A DNA stretch of 64,000 bases, from NCBI GenBank assembly GCA_034509735.1, contig JACGWO010000005.1, forward strand, positions 39,896,479-39,960,478, written 5' to 3'. Origin of the DNA: Sesamum alatum. Taxonomy: Eukaryota > Streptophyta > Magnoliopsida > Lamiales > Pedaliaceae. Position numbers and translations under genes: made by a program. The stretch's first letter is position 1. Each line of letters opens with the position of its first letter. The notes under the pieces were generated by a model. It was not told the origin of the DNA. It searched no databases and saw only the letters and a list, made by a program, of their open reading frames with translations. Positions 46,230 through 58,825 of this stretch are shown here, one piece after another.

Positions 46230-47970
46230 TCAATGATGTTTGTTTCAAGTGATTAGGCTCCATCAACTTGATGTCTTTTCCTATATACAAAAACTTCAAG
46301 CTCTCATTCTTTGTTCCGATATTGTTCCTCAAGTATTTCCCATGTACAAAAACTTCAAGATTAGGAAATTGGATGGATTCTACTGTCTAACACTTTAGGG
46401 CAGTTTCTCAAATTGCCAAGATTCCTTATTGAGGAAATTGTCCGTGAACTGGATCCAACTCATTATCTTCGATGTTACAAAGGCTCAACTTAAACACTTC
46501 AAAATTTAGCAATGAATGATCCTCATCATATTTTCGGATGGAATTGTGCATAAACCCAACTTCAACTTATTGAGTGAATGAGGGAAGGAGATATCTTGCC
46601 AGAATTCTTTTGACACCATAAGGACAGTGATTTAAACATATGTGGAAGAGACAAAATTTTATAGAACATAGTTTGACAAAGCGATGCATCCGCTAGGGTA
46701 ATGTAAATATTTAAGTTTCAATTTCTTCACATTCGAGATTTTTGTTAGGACCTCTTGTGTATATGTAAAATTTGTTACCAAGGAAAGACTTGTAGATTTT
46801 CCAAAATAGGAAAATTTTCAATGGTAACTACTTGAGTAAATGAAACAAAAACTTCTACATACAGTAAGATGTCTAAGTTGTGGCATCTTCCATATTTCAC
46901 TGGACAAAAGTATGTGATGGGAACCAAAAGGATTAAGTCCAAGATATAGAGTCTGTTGGTTTCAAAGTAGATATACTGTTGAAGGATAATGATATTCAAT
47001 CTCAGTAACTATGTAAAGAATGACACCACAATTTAGCACGTTGCTGCCGTTTGTTATAAAAAGACCTATTATCCATCACCCTTGCCAATCTTAATCTCAT
47101 AATGTGCGGATGCACATTTTTAAATGCATCATACACAAAAGAAAAGACCATTGATATTGATAGCGAGCCAAGAAGAACTTGTGGGAGAAATATCCTTTCA
47201 TGTATAACTAGACGATTACATATGAAGCACATGTTCCTGAAAAATTCAAAAGGGTTGCATTATGACTTTGGGACACAAATAAAATGTTGATCTTGACATT
47301 TCCAATGACCTAGTTACCAAAGATCAAATTCATATCAATAATATCTTCCAAGGATTCATCTACAATCTCTTCCAAACATTTAGCTCTTTCTCGTTTTAGA
47401 AATCCCTCAGCAACCCATAATTTGATTAATTCTGATGCTTGAATGTCAAACATCTTGTGAGAAATATATCATATAAATTAGAAATGGTTTGAGATGAATA
47501 GACAAGTTGTTGTAACTTATAGACAATACCTTTAAGCAATTCCCATTATCTTTAAAATAAACAAACAAGTGTAATTTCCTACAACATACAATATTCTCGT
47601 GTCATGTTGGATTTTGCGAACAACTCACAAATTATAATAAATGCTGGAGGAGGTCATCTGCAACATTTTGCTATATCCTTTCCAAATTGCTCCAATTTTG
47701 AATATGGACAAACTTCTTGTGACTAGGTTTGTGAAGGAAATAATGTTTACTTTTTTTTTTTTTTTTGAGTGGGGGAGAGAAAAAAGAAAGAAACAAGCCA
47801 TTTTTATTTTCGTATTATTTTTGTGATATGCCACAACTCTTCGGGATCGACTTCATTCACATTTTCTAATGATAGTATCCTAAAAATGAAACATAGAAGA
47901 GACATCAATTTTAGATTGTACTTGAAGTACAAAATTGGCATGATAATGCTATGGTTCATGAGACTTTGAA
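46230..47970 (-). pseudogene. NLR relic A: decayed R1-like NLR
   Basis: Read 5' to 3' on the minus strand, recognisable pieces appear in the expected order but in shifting frames: an ELWHIT piece like ESWHLL (about 47840); a LEQFGKDIAKCC segment followed by a GLPLA-equivalent and SNMTREY (about 47580-47720); SELIKLWVAEGFLKRERAK and LEEIVDESLEDIID (about 47340-47450); LTKISNVKKLKL, the equivalent of EVLKKFPNLKKLGV (about 46720-46770); ISFPHSLNKLKL (about 46550-46600); and FPNLEVF (about 46350). The P-loop and CC are gone. It is closer to the type I genes. Most of it is duplicated as relic B. Confidence 0.7.
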
Positions 47971-48195
47971 GGGACTAAACCAAATGATACAATAGATAGC
48001 AAAGGATTAAGACCAAGTTAACGAACTAAAAACCTCATAGAACGTTTGGCAATTGTCATCCAAAATTGTTTAATGTTATTAAATCGTGAGTCTAAAGGAG
48101 TTTGCCAATCCACCATATAGTTATATTCGAATTACAAGAAAATATCATGTACAATGCACGTGCAAAACCATATATTTGAGGTATATCACGTTGTC

Positions 48196-49494
48196 GGGCA
48201 AATGTCATATTTAGTCCCTTAGGTTTGCTTTTAGAATCACTTTAGTCCCCCAAGTTCATTTTTTGACTTTAGCATCCTTAAAGTTTAATTTTTATTTCAG
48301 ATTGGTCCCTCAGACCATTTTTTCGCAAAAATATGACTGGATTTTGACTTTTTCAAGGGTAAAATAGTCAAAAATTTACTTTCTCACTTTAGTTCCTTAA
48401 GTTTGTAAAAGTTTCAAATTAGTCTTTTCTTAGTGTCCACATGTTGGAATTATCAGCACATAATAAAATTTTTTGTGTTCTTCACTCCACGCGTTAATTC
48501 TTTACACTTTTATGATATAACTTGAACGTTTTCTTATTTGTTTGTTGGCTTGTTGGAATTATTTAGTAATAAATACAACATTTAATCAACTGTTCAACAT
48601 GACCTAATATAATACAAACTTCTCAACACAATCCAACATAATACATAATTGCGGTAAATGCATTTTATTCCTAGCCTAACATAATACAAACTTCTCATTT
48701 TTAAACTCTTTTCTAATTGACATGGTAGTAGTATTTGATCTGAATTTCAATTCTCTGCAAGCAAAAATGGTTCTCCTTTAATTTGTTTGTTGGTTTGTTT
48801 TGGGCTAATTATGGTAAATGCATTTTATTCCTAACCTAGATATCACTCCATTAAACTCGCATCAGGAAGTGCACCTTTTTGCCATATACTGCATGTATTA
48901 TGTTCTCATTTTATCACCTACTTCTTTTGATAAACAACAGTTTCCTCTCAATCCAATGTGGCTGTTGGAATTCCCTGAACTGTTTGATGGTTGGCATATT
49001 ATGGACAAGTTTTTCTATCTTGAGTGTTTATTTTGATGGTTATGTATTATATTGGATTGTGTTGAGAAATTTGTGTTATGGTAGGTCATGTTGAACAATT
49101 GGTTTAATATTGTATTTATCGAAATAATTCCAACAAGCCAACAAAAAAATAAGAAAACGTCCAAGTTATGTCATAAAAATGCAAATAATTAACGCGTGGA
49201 GTGAAGAACATGGAATATTTTATTATGTGTTGATAATTCCAACATGTGGATACTGAGAAAGGACTAATTTGAATTTTTTAAAAATTTAAGGGACTAAAGT
49301 GAAAAAGTGAAACTTAGATTGACTATTTTACCCTTGAAAAAGTCAAAATCCGGCCTTATTTTCGCCGAAAAATGATATAAGGGACCAATCTGAAACAAAA
49401 ATTAAACTTTAAGGGTGCTAAAGTCAAAAAATAAACTTGAGAGACTAAAGTGATTCTAAACGCAAACTTAATGGACTAAATATGACATTTGCCC
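48196..49494. mobile_element. 1.3-kb long-TIR element (Mutator-like or fold-back) in an NLR pseudogene
   Basis: The left arm from 48196 (gggcaaatgtcatatttagt) and the right arm ending 49494 are inverted copies for roughly 450 bp each, with scattered differences. Paired landmarks include ccacatgttggaattatca and cttcactccacgcgttaatt. A unique centre of about 400 bp lies between. It has no substantial coding capacity, so it is non-autonomous. It terminates the LRR of NLR-6 after the HLRYITLS codons. The inverted symmetry continues about 22 bp beyond both ends (see findings), so an ordinary direct target duplication is not seen. Confidence 0.75.
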
Positions 49495-49495
49495 G

Positions 49496-50843
49496 ACAAA
49501 GTGATATACCTCAAATGATACAAATGGTAGAGGTCACTAGGAATTCTTGCAAACTTCATGGCCGTGGCTTCTAAAACTTTCAGCAATCTAAAATCCACCG
49601 GTATAGTTGAAACGTCTTGTCCCTCCAAGGTGATTTTTTTTCTTGGAGAAACAAACAAAAGAGCGTACACGAGAGAAATTTCAAGACATCGGAATGAATG
49701 CAAAGACGACGAACATTTTCTATGTCGTCGATAGAAGGTTCAATTAATCCTTGATTATTCCTCTTCACTTCTTTCAGGAAATTTTCCTTTTCCATTCTCG
49801 CTTCATTCTTGCAGAAATCGTGTAGCATGTCATGAATGCGGCACGTTTTAACTCTACCATCGGATCTCCTCCTATCAACTCTAAGCAAGTTCTTGTCAAT
49901 CAGATGTTGCAAGTAAATTTCTGCAGTTTCCTCGAGGCTGATATTGGACATCTTTTGTATGAATCCTTCTGCAATCCACATGCGGAGTAATTTCCAAACT
50001 GGGATTTCAAAGTCTTCAGGAAACATTGCTAGGTAGAGAAAGCAGTCTCTCAAGTTAAGAGGCAATTTGTCGTAACTCAATCCTATAATTTTTTTCATGC
50101 GTCTCTCAGGGTCCTCATTAAGGCATTGGCTGACACTTTCTGACACTTTTATCCATGAACCTTCTGTTGCTGGAATATTATCTGCCTTATACTTTTTGGT
50201 AAGAATACCTCCTATGACCACTATCGCTAGTGGTAGCCCACAACAATGCTTAGCAATTAACTTTCCAAGATCTTCCAACTCAGGAGGGCATTCAAGCTCA
50301 CCGAATACCTCGTACTGGAGCAGCAACCAACTCTCATCTTGAGTCAGGAGACGCATGTGGTAGGGAGGTCTATGTTGAATAGAGAACTGAGCCACTTCGA
50401 CATGACGACTGGTGATCAAAACTTTGCCTTCTTTATTGCTCTCTGGCAAAGCTATTTGGAGTTGATTCCAATCCGCAGTTGTCCATGCATCATCCATGAC
50501 GATCAAGTATTTTTTCTCTCTAGATGGGCAACAACTAGTTGTGCTAACTCCTGATCACTTTTGTGGTACATGTTCTCATCAATCCTGGTGAACTCCCTCA
50601 GAATGGCAAGAAATACATCATTCTTTTTGAATTCTTGAGAGATGTAAATCCAGATGTAGACGGGAAATGCATATCGAATGGCAGGATCATGAAAAATCTT
50701 CCCTGCCAATGTTGTCTTGCCAAGTCCAGGCATGCCGATGATGGAAATGACATCGAGGTATTGTGTTTCTTCAAGGAGATATCCTATTATCTCCTCTCCT
50801 CATGATCAAAACCTACCACATCAACATTTTTTACGGTGGGAGT
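49496..50843 (-). pseudogene. NLR-6 exon 2: NB-ARC and partial LRR of a type II CNL, multiply broken
   Basis: It follows an acceptor ttcacag (AG 50845-50844). Compared with NLR-3, one base is missing near 50795 in the VVGFDHEE region and one near 50512 between HLER and KYLIVMDDAW; a further frame change occurs near 49665 at the start of the LRR. P-loop GMPGLGKTT, MDDAW, LITSRH, CGLPLA, FPEDFEIP and IHD remain readable, and a long frame spans 50506-49580. The LRR ends at HLRYITLS where the transposon at 48196-49494 begins, and the rest of the LRR is absent. Clearly a pseudogene. Confidence 0.85.
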
Positions 50844-51406
50844 CTGTGAAAAGTTTTATCAACAAGATTGATAAAAATTTAGAAACCAGAGTCATACTAA
50901 TTAAACCTCTACAATTGGCACTAGCAAACTGATAGGTGAAAAGTTGAAAGCAAGCAAGTTTCTGTCTTTTGGTCTAATTTTTCTGGGAAATTTAGAAGCT
51001 TAACGGACAACTAACTAATTAGTAAGCATTAACAAATTAATGAAATAAATAATTTAAATTTTGTAATAATAAAAAATGACTAATTGGTAAAATTAATAAA
51101 TTAAAATTTAATATGATAAATTTTTAGAAAAAAAAGTTTGTAAATTGATAATTTATACAAGAAACATATGGTGAATCTTTATCTTAAACGGTTGTAAAAC
51201 TTATCTAAATTTAATTTTGTTTCTCAGAGAAAAAAAATGATTGTTTGTGAAGCAAAATGGAATTCAAAGAGGCCATTCAAAAAAATATTCAAATTGAGAC
51301 TCTCGTCAGCTCCAGTACTAAAAATATTATTCTAATTAAAATAATATATATATATATATATACATGAAATAAGAGATGATCGATGAGGAAAAAAATGGTT
51401 ACTTAC
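50844..51406 (-). other. Intron 1 of NLR-6 (563 bp)
   Basis: It lies between donor gag|gtaagt and acceptor ttcacag, at the conserved codon-142 position. It is much shorter than the 2.5- and 3.3-kb introns of NLR-2 and NLR-3, and I see no MITE in it. Confidence 0.65.
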
Positions 51407-51833
51407 CTCTAATCTTGCAGGCCTTCCTTCTCCGTCTCTGTCATCATCGAGGTTGCTGGCCAAAGGCATGCGACCGGTTATAGCTTCGATGTCGGAGGTA
51501 ACGGCCTCAACTTTTGGCGATGCTGAGGAGCTTTACCGGCTTTTTGAAAGCTCTGCGGAAGTAAGTCCTGGAACTGCTGTCGGCGGCCAGAGTCACGAAG
51601 GCGTCGATGATGTCCTCTGCCTCTTTAACGACGTGTCGTATCTCACGGATGATCTCTTGCATCTTCTCGGACTTGCGCCGCTTCTTGGTGGTATCCTTGA
51701 GGAAATCTCTGAAGAACTAGAGATCCCTCTCCAACTTCTGCACATCGCTTCTGGCGTGATCGATCAAATGGGCCTGGTGAAACAGTAGCTGCTGGAGGTT
51801 TCTAATAAGGAATTCCACTGCTACATCCGTCAT
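51407..51833 (-). pseudogene. NLR-6 exon 1: broken CC domain
   Basis: ATG at 51833 opens MTDVAVEFLIRNLQQLLFHQ. The CC domain is recognisable, including EAEDIIDAF, but an in-frame TAG replaces an Arg position after about 40 codons (near 51718). An extra A in the run near 51512-51516 shifts the frame before the donor. Length is 427 nt, one more than the 426 nt of both intact exons, which fits a single insertion. Confidence 0.85.
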
Positions 51834-51839
51834 TTTCAG

Positions 51840-52479
51840 TGATCTGATCTCTCCAAATGAACTAAGGTTTCCTTTAGTTTGAAATCACAATGAAAAATTA
51901 AAGTCCAGAACAATTAATTGTCATGAGATCTTCACCAAAGCACGAGATTGATCTTTTCTGTGCTATACCTCAAATGTCGCAATCACCATATTGCTTGCAG
52001 ATGCTTGAGAGTTGGTAGCATTGCCCCATTCCAGATGCATGATACTGATGTTTATTCTCTGCTAATTGCTAATTATAGGATTGACCGGTACGTTGGGAAG
52101 ACTTTCGGGCAACAAGACTGCAAAAGTTTCAAAATCAGGGAAAATTGCATTTCATAACTTTACAATTGTCAAATTTTTTTCATAATGTACTCAAAGTATT
52201 TAAATAAGGGGTTTAAAGCAAATTACCCCCCTTGTCATAAGGGAAAAACTGTAAATTATCGCCATGTGAAAAATAAAATAGCAAATTGTTCACACAAATT
52301 TCGTGTATGTAATAAAATAATTACACGATAAGAAAAATATGGATAAATGATTTATTAATTTTAGTAGAAAGTGGTTTATAATCTCTGAATTTAAAATAAC
52401 CCCCTGATTCTTTTCTACGAATGCGGATTCAAGGGCTTGAAACTTGTTCTTGAATCGGATGTGTAATCTACGAATGTGG
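51840..52479. other. Upstream region of NLR-6 with a half MITE
   Basis: No gene. At about 52205-52300 there is a single arm of the 'aatttaccccc' family (ggggtttaaagcaaatta...), without a partner arm. Confidence 0.45.
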
Positions 52480-54260
52480 ATTTAAGCATATGTGGAAGAG
52501 ACAAAATTTTATAAAACATGGTTTGACAAAGCTATGCATCCTCCAAGGTAATATAAATATTTAAGTTTCAATTTCTTCACATTCAAGATTCTTTTTCAGG
52601 ACCTCTTATGTATATGTGAAATTTGTTACCCAGGAAAGAACTGTAGATTTTCTAAAATAGGAGAATTTTCAGTTGTAACTACTTGAGTAAATGAAATAAA
52701 AACTTATACATACAATAAGATGTCTAAGTTGTGGCATCTTTCATGTTTCACTGGGCAAAAGTGTGTGACGGAAACCAAATGAATTAGGTCCAAGATATAG
52801 AGTCTGTTGGTTCCGAAGTAGATATACTGTTGGACAATAATGAAATTCAATCTCAGTAACTATGTAAAGAATGACACCACAATTTAGTGGGTTGTTGTCG
52901 TTTGTTATAAAAAGATCACATTCATATCAATAATATCTTCCAAAGATTAATCTACAATCTCTTCCAAACATTTAGCTCTTTGTCGTTTTAGAAATCTCTT
53001 GGCAACTCATAATTTGATTAGCTCTGATGCTTGAATCTCAAACATCTTGTGAGAAATATCTCATATAAATTAGACATGGTTTGAGATGACTACACAAGTT
53101 GTTATAACTTAAAGACAATACCTTTAAGCAATTCACATTATCTTCAAAATAAATAAATAAGTGTAATTTCCTGCAACATACAATATTCTCGTGTCATGTT
53201 GGATTTTGCAAACAACCCACAAGTTACAATAAATGCTAGAAAACGTCCTCTGCAACATTTTGCTATATCCTTTCCAAATTGCTCCAATTTTGAATATGGG
53301 CAAACTTCTTGTGCCAAAACTTTTAGACTAACTAAAATTCAAACTTTTATTCTCATCTAGAAAGTACATCAAACAAATATTAGAACCTAGAAATATTACT
53401 ATGGTAGACACCCTAGTAATAACCATAGTTCGACTTCTTTTCCCATTTTTTGAAAAAAATGACTTAAGTAGTAAATCATGTCACACTTGAGTACTCCACA
53501 TATCATCCATAACAATTAAATACCTCATGTTTGATAATCTATGCTTTAGTGATAATCCTGATTTAGGTAAACTTTTCAGCATGGTCTTGGTATTTTCTTA
53601 GAAACATTAAAAGAATTTCTCTTTCATCGTATTTTTGAGATACCGTAAACCAAATTCATATATCAATGTTATATTAAGTTTCTCTTGAAGACTTTGAATC
53701 TATGACTAGATGAAGGTGATGATGACGAGCAACATGTTGTACATTTTCAGAGAACATGCGTAAGAGAGAGTGAAGTTGCATAAATTGCTACTTCCATCAC
53801 AAAACTTTAATCTGAATATTTGCTAGGTTTATGAAGGAATCAATGTTTACTCCTTTTTTTTTCTTTTTTTTTTGGAGTGGGGAGAGATCAAAGAAAGAAA
53901 CAAGCTATTTTTCTTTTTCTATTATTTTTGTGGTATGCCACAACTCTTTGGGATCGACTTTATTCAAATTTTCTGATGATAGTATCCTAAAAAATGAAAA
54001 ATGGAAGAGACATCAATTTTAGATTGTACACTTAAAGTACAAAATTGACATGATAAGGCTATGGTCATAAGACTTTGAAGGGATTAAACCAAATGATACA
54101 ATAGATAGCAAAAGATTAAGACCAAGTTAACGAACTAAAACCTCATAGAATGTTTGACAATTCTCATCCAAAATCATTTAATTTTATTAAATAATGAGTC
54201 TAAAGGAGTTTGTCAATCCACCATATAATTATTTTCGAATTACTAGAAAATATCACGTGC
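52480..54260 (-). pseudogene. NLR relic B: duplicate of relic A retaining kinase-2
   Basis: Sequence in the same order and orientation as 46630-48170 (for example 'agacaaaattttata' near 52499 and 46650, and 'caatatcttccaa' near 52930 and 47340). It lacks a stretch of about 240 bp present in A, and holds about 500 bp absent from A. That extra part encodes, on the minus strand, an RNBS-A-like IWFTVSQKYDEREILL (about 53610-53670) and the kinase-2 string MRYLIVMDDMWSTQV followed by a stop (about 53480-53530). No intact frame remains. Confidence 0.7.
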
Positions 54261-54607
54261 AATGCACGTGCAAAATCATATATTTTTTAAGATAAATGTA
54301 TTACTTATTAGTGATATACAAATATTCATCAAATCTTACAAACAGTTTTTTTTTTTTATTAAAATTGACCTAAAGATTCCGACCCCAAAAGCGCCACATA
54401 TTTCATGATCAAGATGCGGCAAGTCAAATGACTGTTCATGTACACAGATCAACTACAAGTTACCCTATATATAGAGATCCATAGATCAAAGAACATGGTA
54501 CTAGAAAGATTATTACATTTGCAGAATGCATACCATCTAGCAAGAATGGAGTCATTTCGCATGTACGAAGTTTTCCTGACAAGACGACAACAAGTCATCA
54601 GTTGATT

Positions 54608-54614
<7 letters not shown>

Positions 54615-54655
<41 letters not shown>
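54615..54655. repeat. (GA)n microsatellite
   Basis: About 20 uninterrupted GA units just downstream of the PEARLI-4-like fragment. Confidence 0.9.
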
Positions 54656-54658
<3 letters not shown>

Positions 54659-54696
54659 AAGTTAATTCATAAGAGCCCGCCCATCAAGTATGTATG

Positions 54697-55196
54697 CTAG
54701 AATTCAGATGTTAGGGCATTGATTTTTCTATTCAACTGATCCACCATAATGACCTCTCGAGCCAGTTGATCTTCAATACCTTCAATTTCAGACATAAGTC
54801 TCTCCACCTCAACTTTACGCATCGACATTTCTTTCTTCCTATTATCAATATTCTCAAGGCGCCTATTCCTTTCATCCACCATGCCTTTCGCTACTCGATC
54901 ATGCAACCACTGCACATTCACCTTCATGTTCTTCGCGTCCCTGACAGCCGTGTAATAAGAATCTAAGGTACTGACATCAATGTCCTTCAACTGTTTCTTT
55001 TCTAGTTCTTGAACCACCTTACATATGCCAAGCAAGACAAGGGTCTTCATGCAATCCGACTCCAATGAACAATTCTGAGTAATGTCCCCATGCTTTTGTT
55101 AATGGCCTTAAGCGTGTGTAAGAGGGTTTTGTCGATGTCTGAGGATACTGGTTTTAGCACCTTTGTTTTGTCTAAAGAAGCTTCGCTTCCAGCCAT
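54697..55196 (-). pseudogene. PEARLI-4-like C-terminal domain, frameshifted
   Basis: An ATG at 55196 opens MAGSEASLDKTKVLKPVSSD and reads to about TLKAIN near 55090. One frame over it resumes as KHGDITQNCSLESDCMKTL, then GICKVVQELEKKQ, NMKVNVQWLHDRV, and a charged coiled coil of about 60 residues ending NALTSEF then stop at 54697. The KHGDI-x-x-NC motif, followed by a CKVVQELE helix and a VQWL element, resembles the conserved core of the plant 'phospholipase-like PEARLI 4' family, recognised from memory and not verified. A one-base deletion in the A-run near 55088 separates the frames. It could be a retained single exon of a former gene or a transduplicated piece. Its role in plants is not established. 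Confidence 0.5.
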
Positions 55197-55239
55197 GTAA
55201 TGTAGAGCTTTAGCCACATGTCTGAGGAGAAGAATAGCG

Positions 55240-55293
55240 TTGACATGATAATGGTATAGGTCATAAGACTTGAAAAAGACTAAAGAAAATGAC

Positions 55294-55324
<31 letters not shown>

Positions 55325-56100
55325 TGCAAATGATCAAGACCAAGCTAATGAACTAAAAACCTTCATAGTGCGTTTGGCAACTCTCATCCATTATCATTTA
55401 ATTTTGTTAACTTGTGAGTCTAAAGGAGTTGCCAATCTAAAATATAATTATATTTGAATTACTAGAAATATAAAACCATATATTTCAAGATAAATGCATT
55501 ACTAATTATTAGAGATATAAAAATTATCATCAGATATTACAAACAACTTGATTAATCCCTCATTTTTTACTTTTTATTTCCTCTCAATTTGTGGCATGCC
55601 ACAACTTTTTTTGGATTGACTTCGTTCAAATTTTCTGATGGTAATATCCTAGAAAATGAAAAGTAGAAGAGAGACATCAATTTCAGGTTGTACAATTGAA
55701 GAATAAAATTGACATGATAATGTTATGGTTTAAGACTTTGGAAGGACTAAAGCAAATGGCATAATATTTATGGAAAAGGATTGAGACCAAGTTATCGAAC
55801 TAAAAACCTCAAACAATGTTTGGCAATTCTTATCCAAAATCATTTAATTTTGTTAATTCGTGAGTTTAAAGGAGTTTTACAATAAAAAGTATAATTATAT
55901 TTGATTACTAGAAAATTCCATGTGCATTAATACACGTGCAAAACCATATATATTTGGAGATAAATGCATTACTTATGAGTGATATACAAATAATCATCAA
56001 ATATGAACAAAAACTTAATTAGTCGAAGTCCCTTATTTTTCATTTTTGTTTTTCTGTCAATTTTGTGGTATGCCACAACTCTTTCAACGAATGGCATTGT
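55240..56100. repeat. Two further copies of a decayed NLR-relic unit
   Basis: Units beginning near 55240 and 55600 repeat the segment at 53930-54300: 'tgccacaac' with a 'tttggattgactt' block, 'gaccaagttaacgaactaaaa', 'aatcatttaattttgtta' and 'cgtgcaaaaccatatat'. The minus strand contains NEVNPKKLWH, the counterpart of the ELWHIT piece of relic A. A (TA)n tract lies at about 55298-55323. Confidence 0.6.
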
Positions 56101-58303
56101 GCTTTCGGAACGGATTAAATGCATTTTTGTTCCCGTAACTTAGACTATTTCGTCCTTTAGCTTTCTAGGGTAATATTTTAGTTTTATATTTTTTTTAATT
56201 TTTGCAATTTCAATCTTTTTGTTCGTCGGAGTTCATCTCCACCAATGAGAAGAGCGAGCTCCGGCAAAAAAAAAAAAAAGACTAAAATCGCAAAAAATAA
56301 AAATATACAGGAGAAAAATTTTACTCAAGAAAGTTAAAGGACAAAAATGCTAATAGAAATGAGCCAATAGGAACAAAAGCCTCAATCTTAAAATGTAAAG
56401 TGAGAGGCACATGCTATTTTCCGACAAGAAGGGTGAACTCCGACGAAAAAAAAAAAAACTAAAATCATGAAAATTAAAACGATACAGGACTTAGCACTAT
56501 GGATCTATAAATTTAGGATTCCTAATAGGCATGACAATAAATTTATATATTGATGTCTAATTTTTTGACCCAACTTAATATTCGGTGTGGATCATTTACC
56601 ACACTTTGGTATTATACATTTGTGTTGAGTGATTGATACTAACACAGACATATATATTTCATATTAAAAATATAATTAAATTAAATTATAATTTAAAAGT
56701 GAGACAGTATAATATACCAATTTGAATATGAAATTATGCGGCATAAAGTGTGATAAAAGATTCTTTTAACCTCCATATTACCCAAACTTATTGGAGCTAG
56801 AGCTTCCAATTATCCTAACAATATTTATTCTCACGTTCCAGATCGAAAATCGACAACATTGGACTCAATATCCAGTTGGGATGGGCTTCAACATGATCAT
56901 TAAACTTAGAACCAATTACTGAAATTTAAAAGGCTAAGCTTGTTGATTCATATTCTAAGGCCCGTCATAATCCAGAACTATCAGGGATATGTACAGGATG
57001 TGACACTTGGTTCTTATAATTAAGTATGAATAGTTTTGTACAAAGCATGCATTGATCACCGTTAATGCTTAGAGATTAATAATTAGTTGTATCCTCATTT
57101 TTTTATAATAAAATAATATATTATATTTCATATTCTTTTACTAATTCTATATTTCAAAAATATTTCATATGTATGTATTTATAAATAAAACATGAGATAT
57201 AATATTAAATCGCCATTACAAGAGTAGAATACATGCCGATATTGGCACGTATATATCATGAGTAATTTCCGATCAAAATCACATATGAAAATTACGCAAA
57301 AATTAAAATGGGAATCTGTATATTAAGATAATGACTTCCTGAAAACTAATTAAACAATACTTGCTAAAAATGACTAAGATTCATATATATCTACTGCTCT
57401 TCTGCAATTTGCGACGCCACCTTGAATAAACAAAGCTCGTCGTAAAAGTCATTTCACATCGACATACATCGCAATATGAATAACGAAAACACCTATTAAA
57501 TTTTATTCCTTTATCATTATAGGGTAGCAAATAAGTTATAATTTTTAAATCTTTCGTGATTTTAATAAATTCAGTTGTTAGAGTTTCCAAATGTTGGCGG
57601 AAAAAAGTATGTGCCTTGCACATGGTGAATTTTTTAATTTGGGCTTTTGTTCCTATTGGTTGATTTAATGGACCAAAATCGCGAAAAAGATAAAAAAATT
57701 ATAGGACTTATTTGCTACTCTAGAAAGATAAAGGACTAAAATGCCAAAATGCAAAAGATACAAGACGAAAATTCGCTTCCTGGCTAGCAAAAAATTGACC
57801 AGTGCGGATAACAACCCCAAATTTTACAAAACACGTGCAAAGGCATGTGCTTTTTAATTCCCGGCACATTTACAAACACCGACAACTGAAGGACTAAAAT
57901 CGCAAAAATTTTAAAAGTTATAGGACTTATTTGCTATCCTGAAAAAATAGAGGATTAAAACTCCAAAATGCAAAAGATACATTATGAAAAATACATTGAA
58001 GCCATATCTAATTCTTTATCAAATTCCAGTTGTCGTTTAAAACAAATTTTACCACGGAAGATGTCTCCATCACAATACTCTAATTTTCCACGAAGATTTT
58101 TATCCGTGGCAATGATTTGCAATGGGGTTTTTGCCACTTCCTTTTTGCATTCGACGGATGTTCTTGGTCAAAATCTGTCGCATGCAATTAATTGTTTTTT
58201 GTTGTTTTTATAGAATCATCTCTATATCTATTCTATATATTATCAAATATATATATATATATATGGAATTAAGTTCTTTAATTTTTTGGTTTGACTAAAA
58301 TTA
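56101..58303. other. Gene-free region with several decayed MITE arms
   Basis: No gene is visible. Degraded arms of the 'gtcctgtatctttt' and 'ttcgtcggagttc' type occur at about 56105-56460, 57480-57780 and 57800-58010. The remainder is AT-rich. This gap marks the right edge of the NLR cluster. Confidence 0.5.
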
Positions 58304-58719
58304 GGGTAAATTATAGCCACCTCCCATGAAGTTTGGCATTATTATAAATACTCCCTTATTGTTTGAAAAATTACTAATATCCCCCTGAAGTTTGTAATTT
58401 TTAACCAAAGGCTCGAAATTGACCATTTTGCCCTTGAATTTTTCTTTAGAATTGTAGAAAAATCAACTGAGGAAAATTGCAATATTGTTCCTCTGTGTAA
58501 AAAACTTAAGAAATCTCTCCCTGTACATTGTAGTCCAAAAAAATTTAAGAATAATTCAGTTTGCATAAGTGCATTTTGGTCAGCTTACCCATAAAAATGG
58601 ATGGAAATGGGTTATTTGTTAAACTGTTACAAATTTCAGGGGGTATTTTGTAATTTTTCAAACAATGAGGGGTATTTATAATTATGCCAAACCTCAGGGG
58701 AGGTAGCTATAATTTATCT
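58304..58719. mobile_element. Mutator-like MITE, 416 bp (family of 12539-12952)
   Basis: It starts gggtaaattatagccacctc and ends ggtagctataatttatct, inverted arms. It is flanked by the perfect 9-bp direct repeat ctaaaatta (58295-58303 and 58720-58728). Confidence 0.85.
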
Positions 58720-58825
58720 CTAAAATTAATATATCCCTGTGAAAGTATTACTTCTAGTGACAACAATACATATTAATACAATATACTATTGTCATGCATA
58801 AATTAAAGTTTCCTAATTTTTTGAA

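Noticed and set aside
51453..51788. A 111-codon plus-strand frame
   Set aside because: It lies antisense to NLR-6 exon 1, and the same antisense frame occurs opposite NLR-3 exon 1 (29381-29644). It arises from the Leu/Glu-rich coiled-coil codons.
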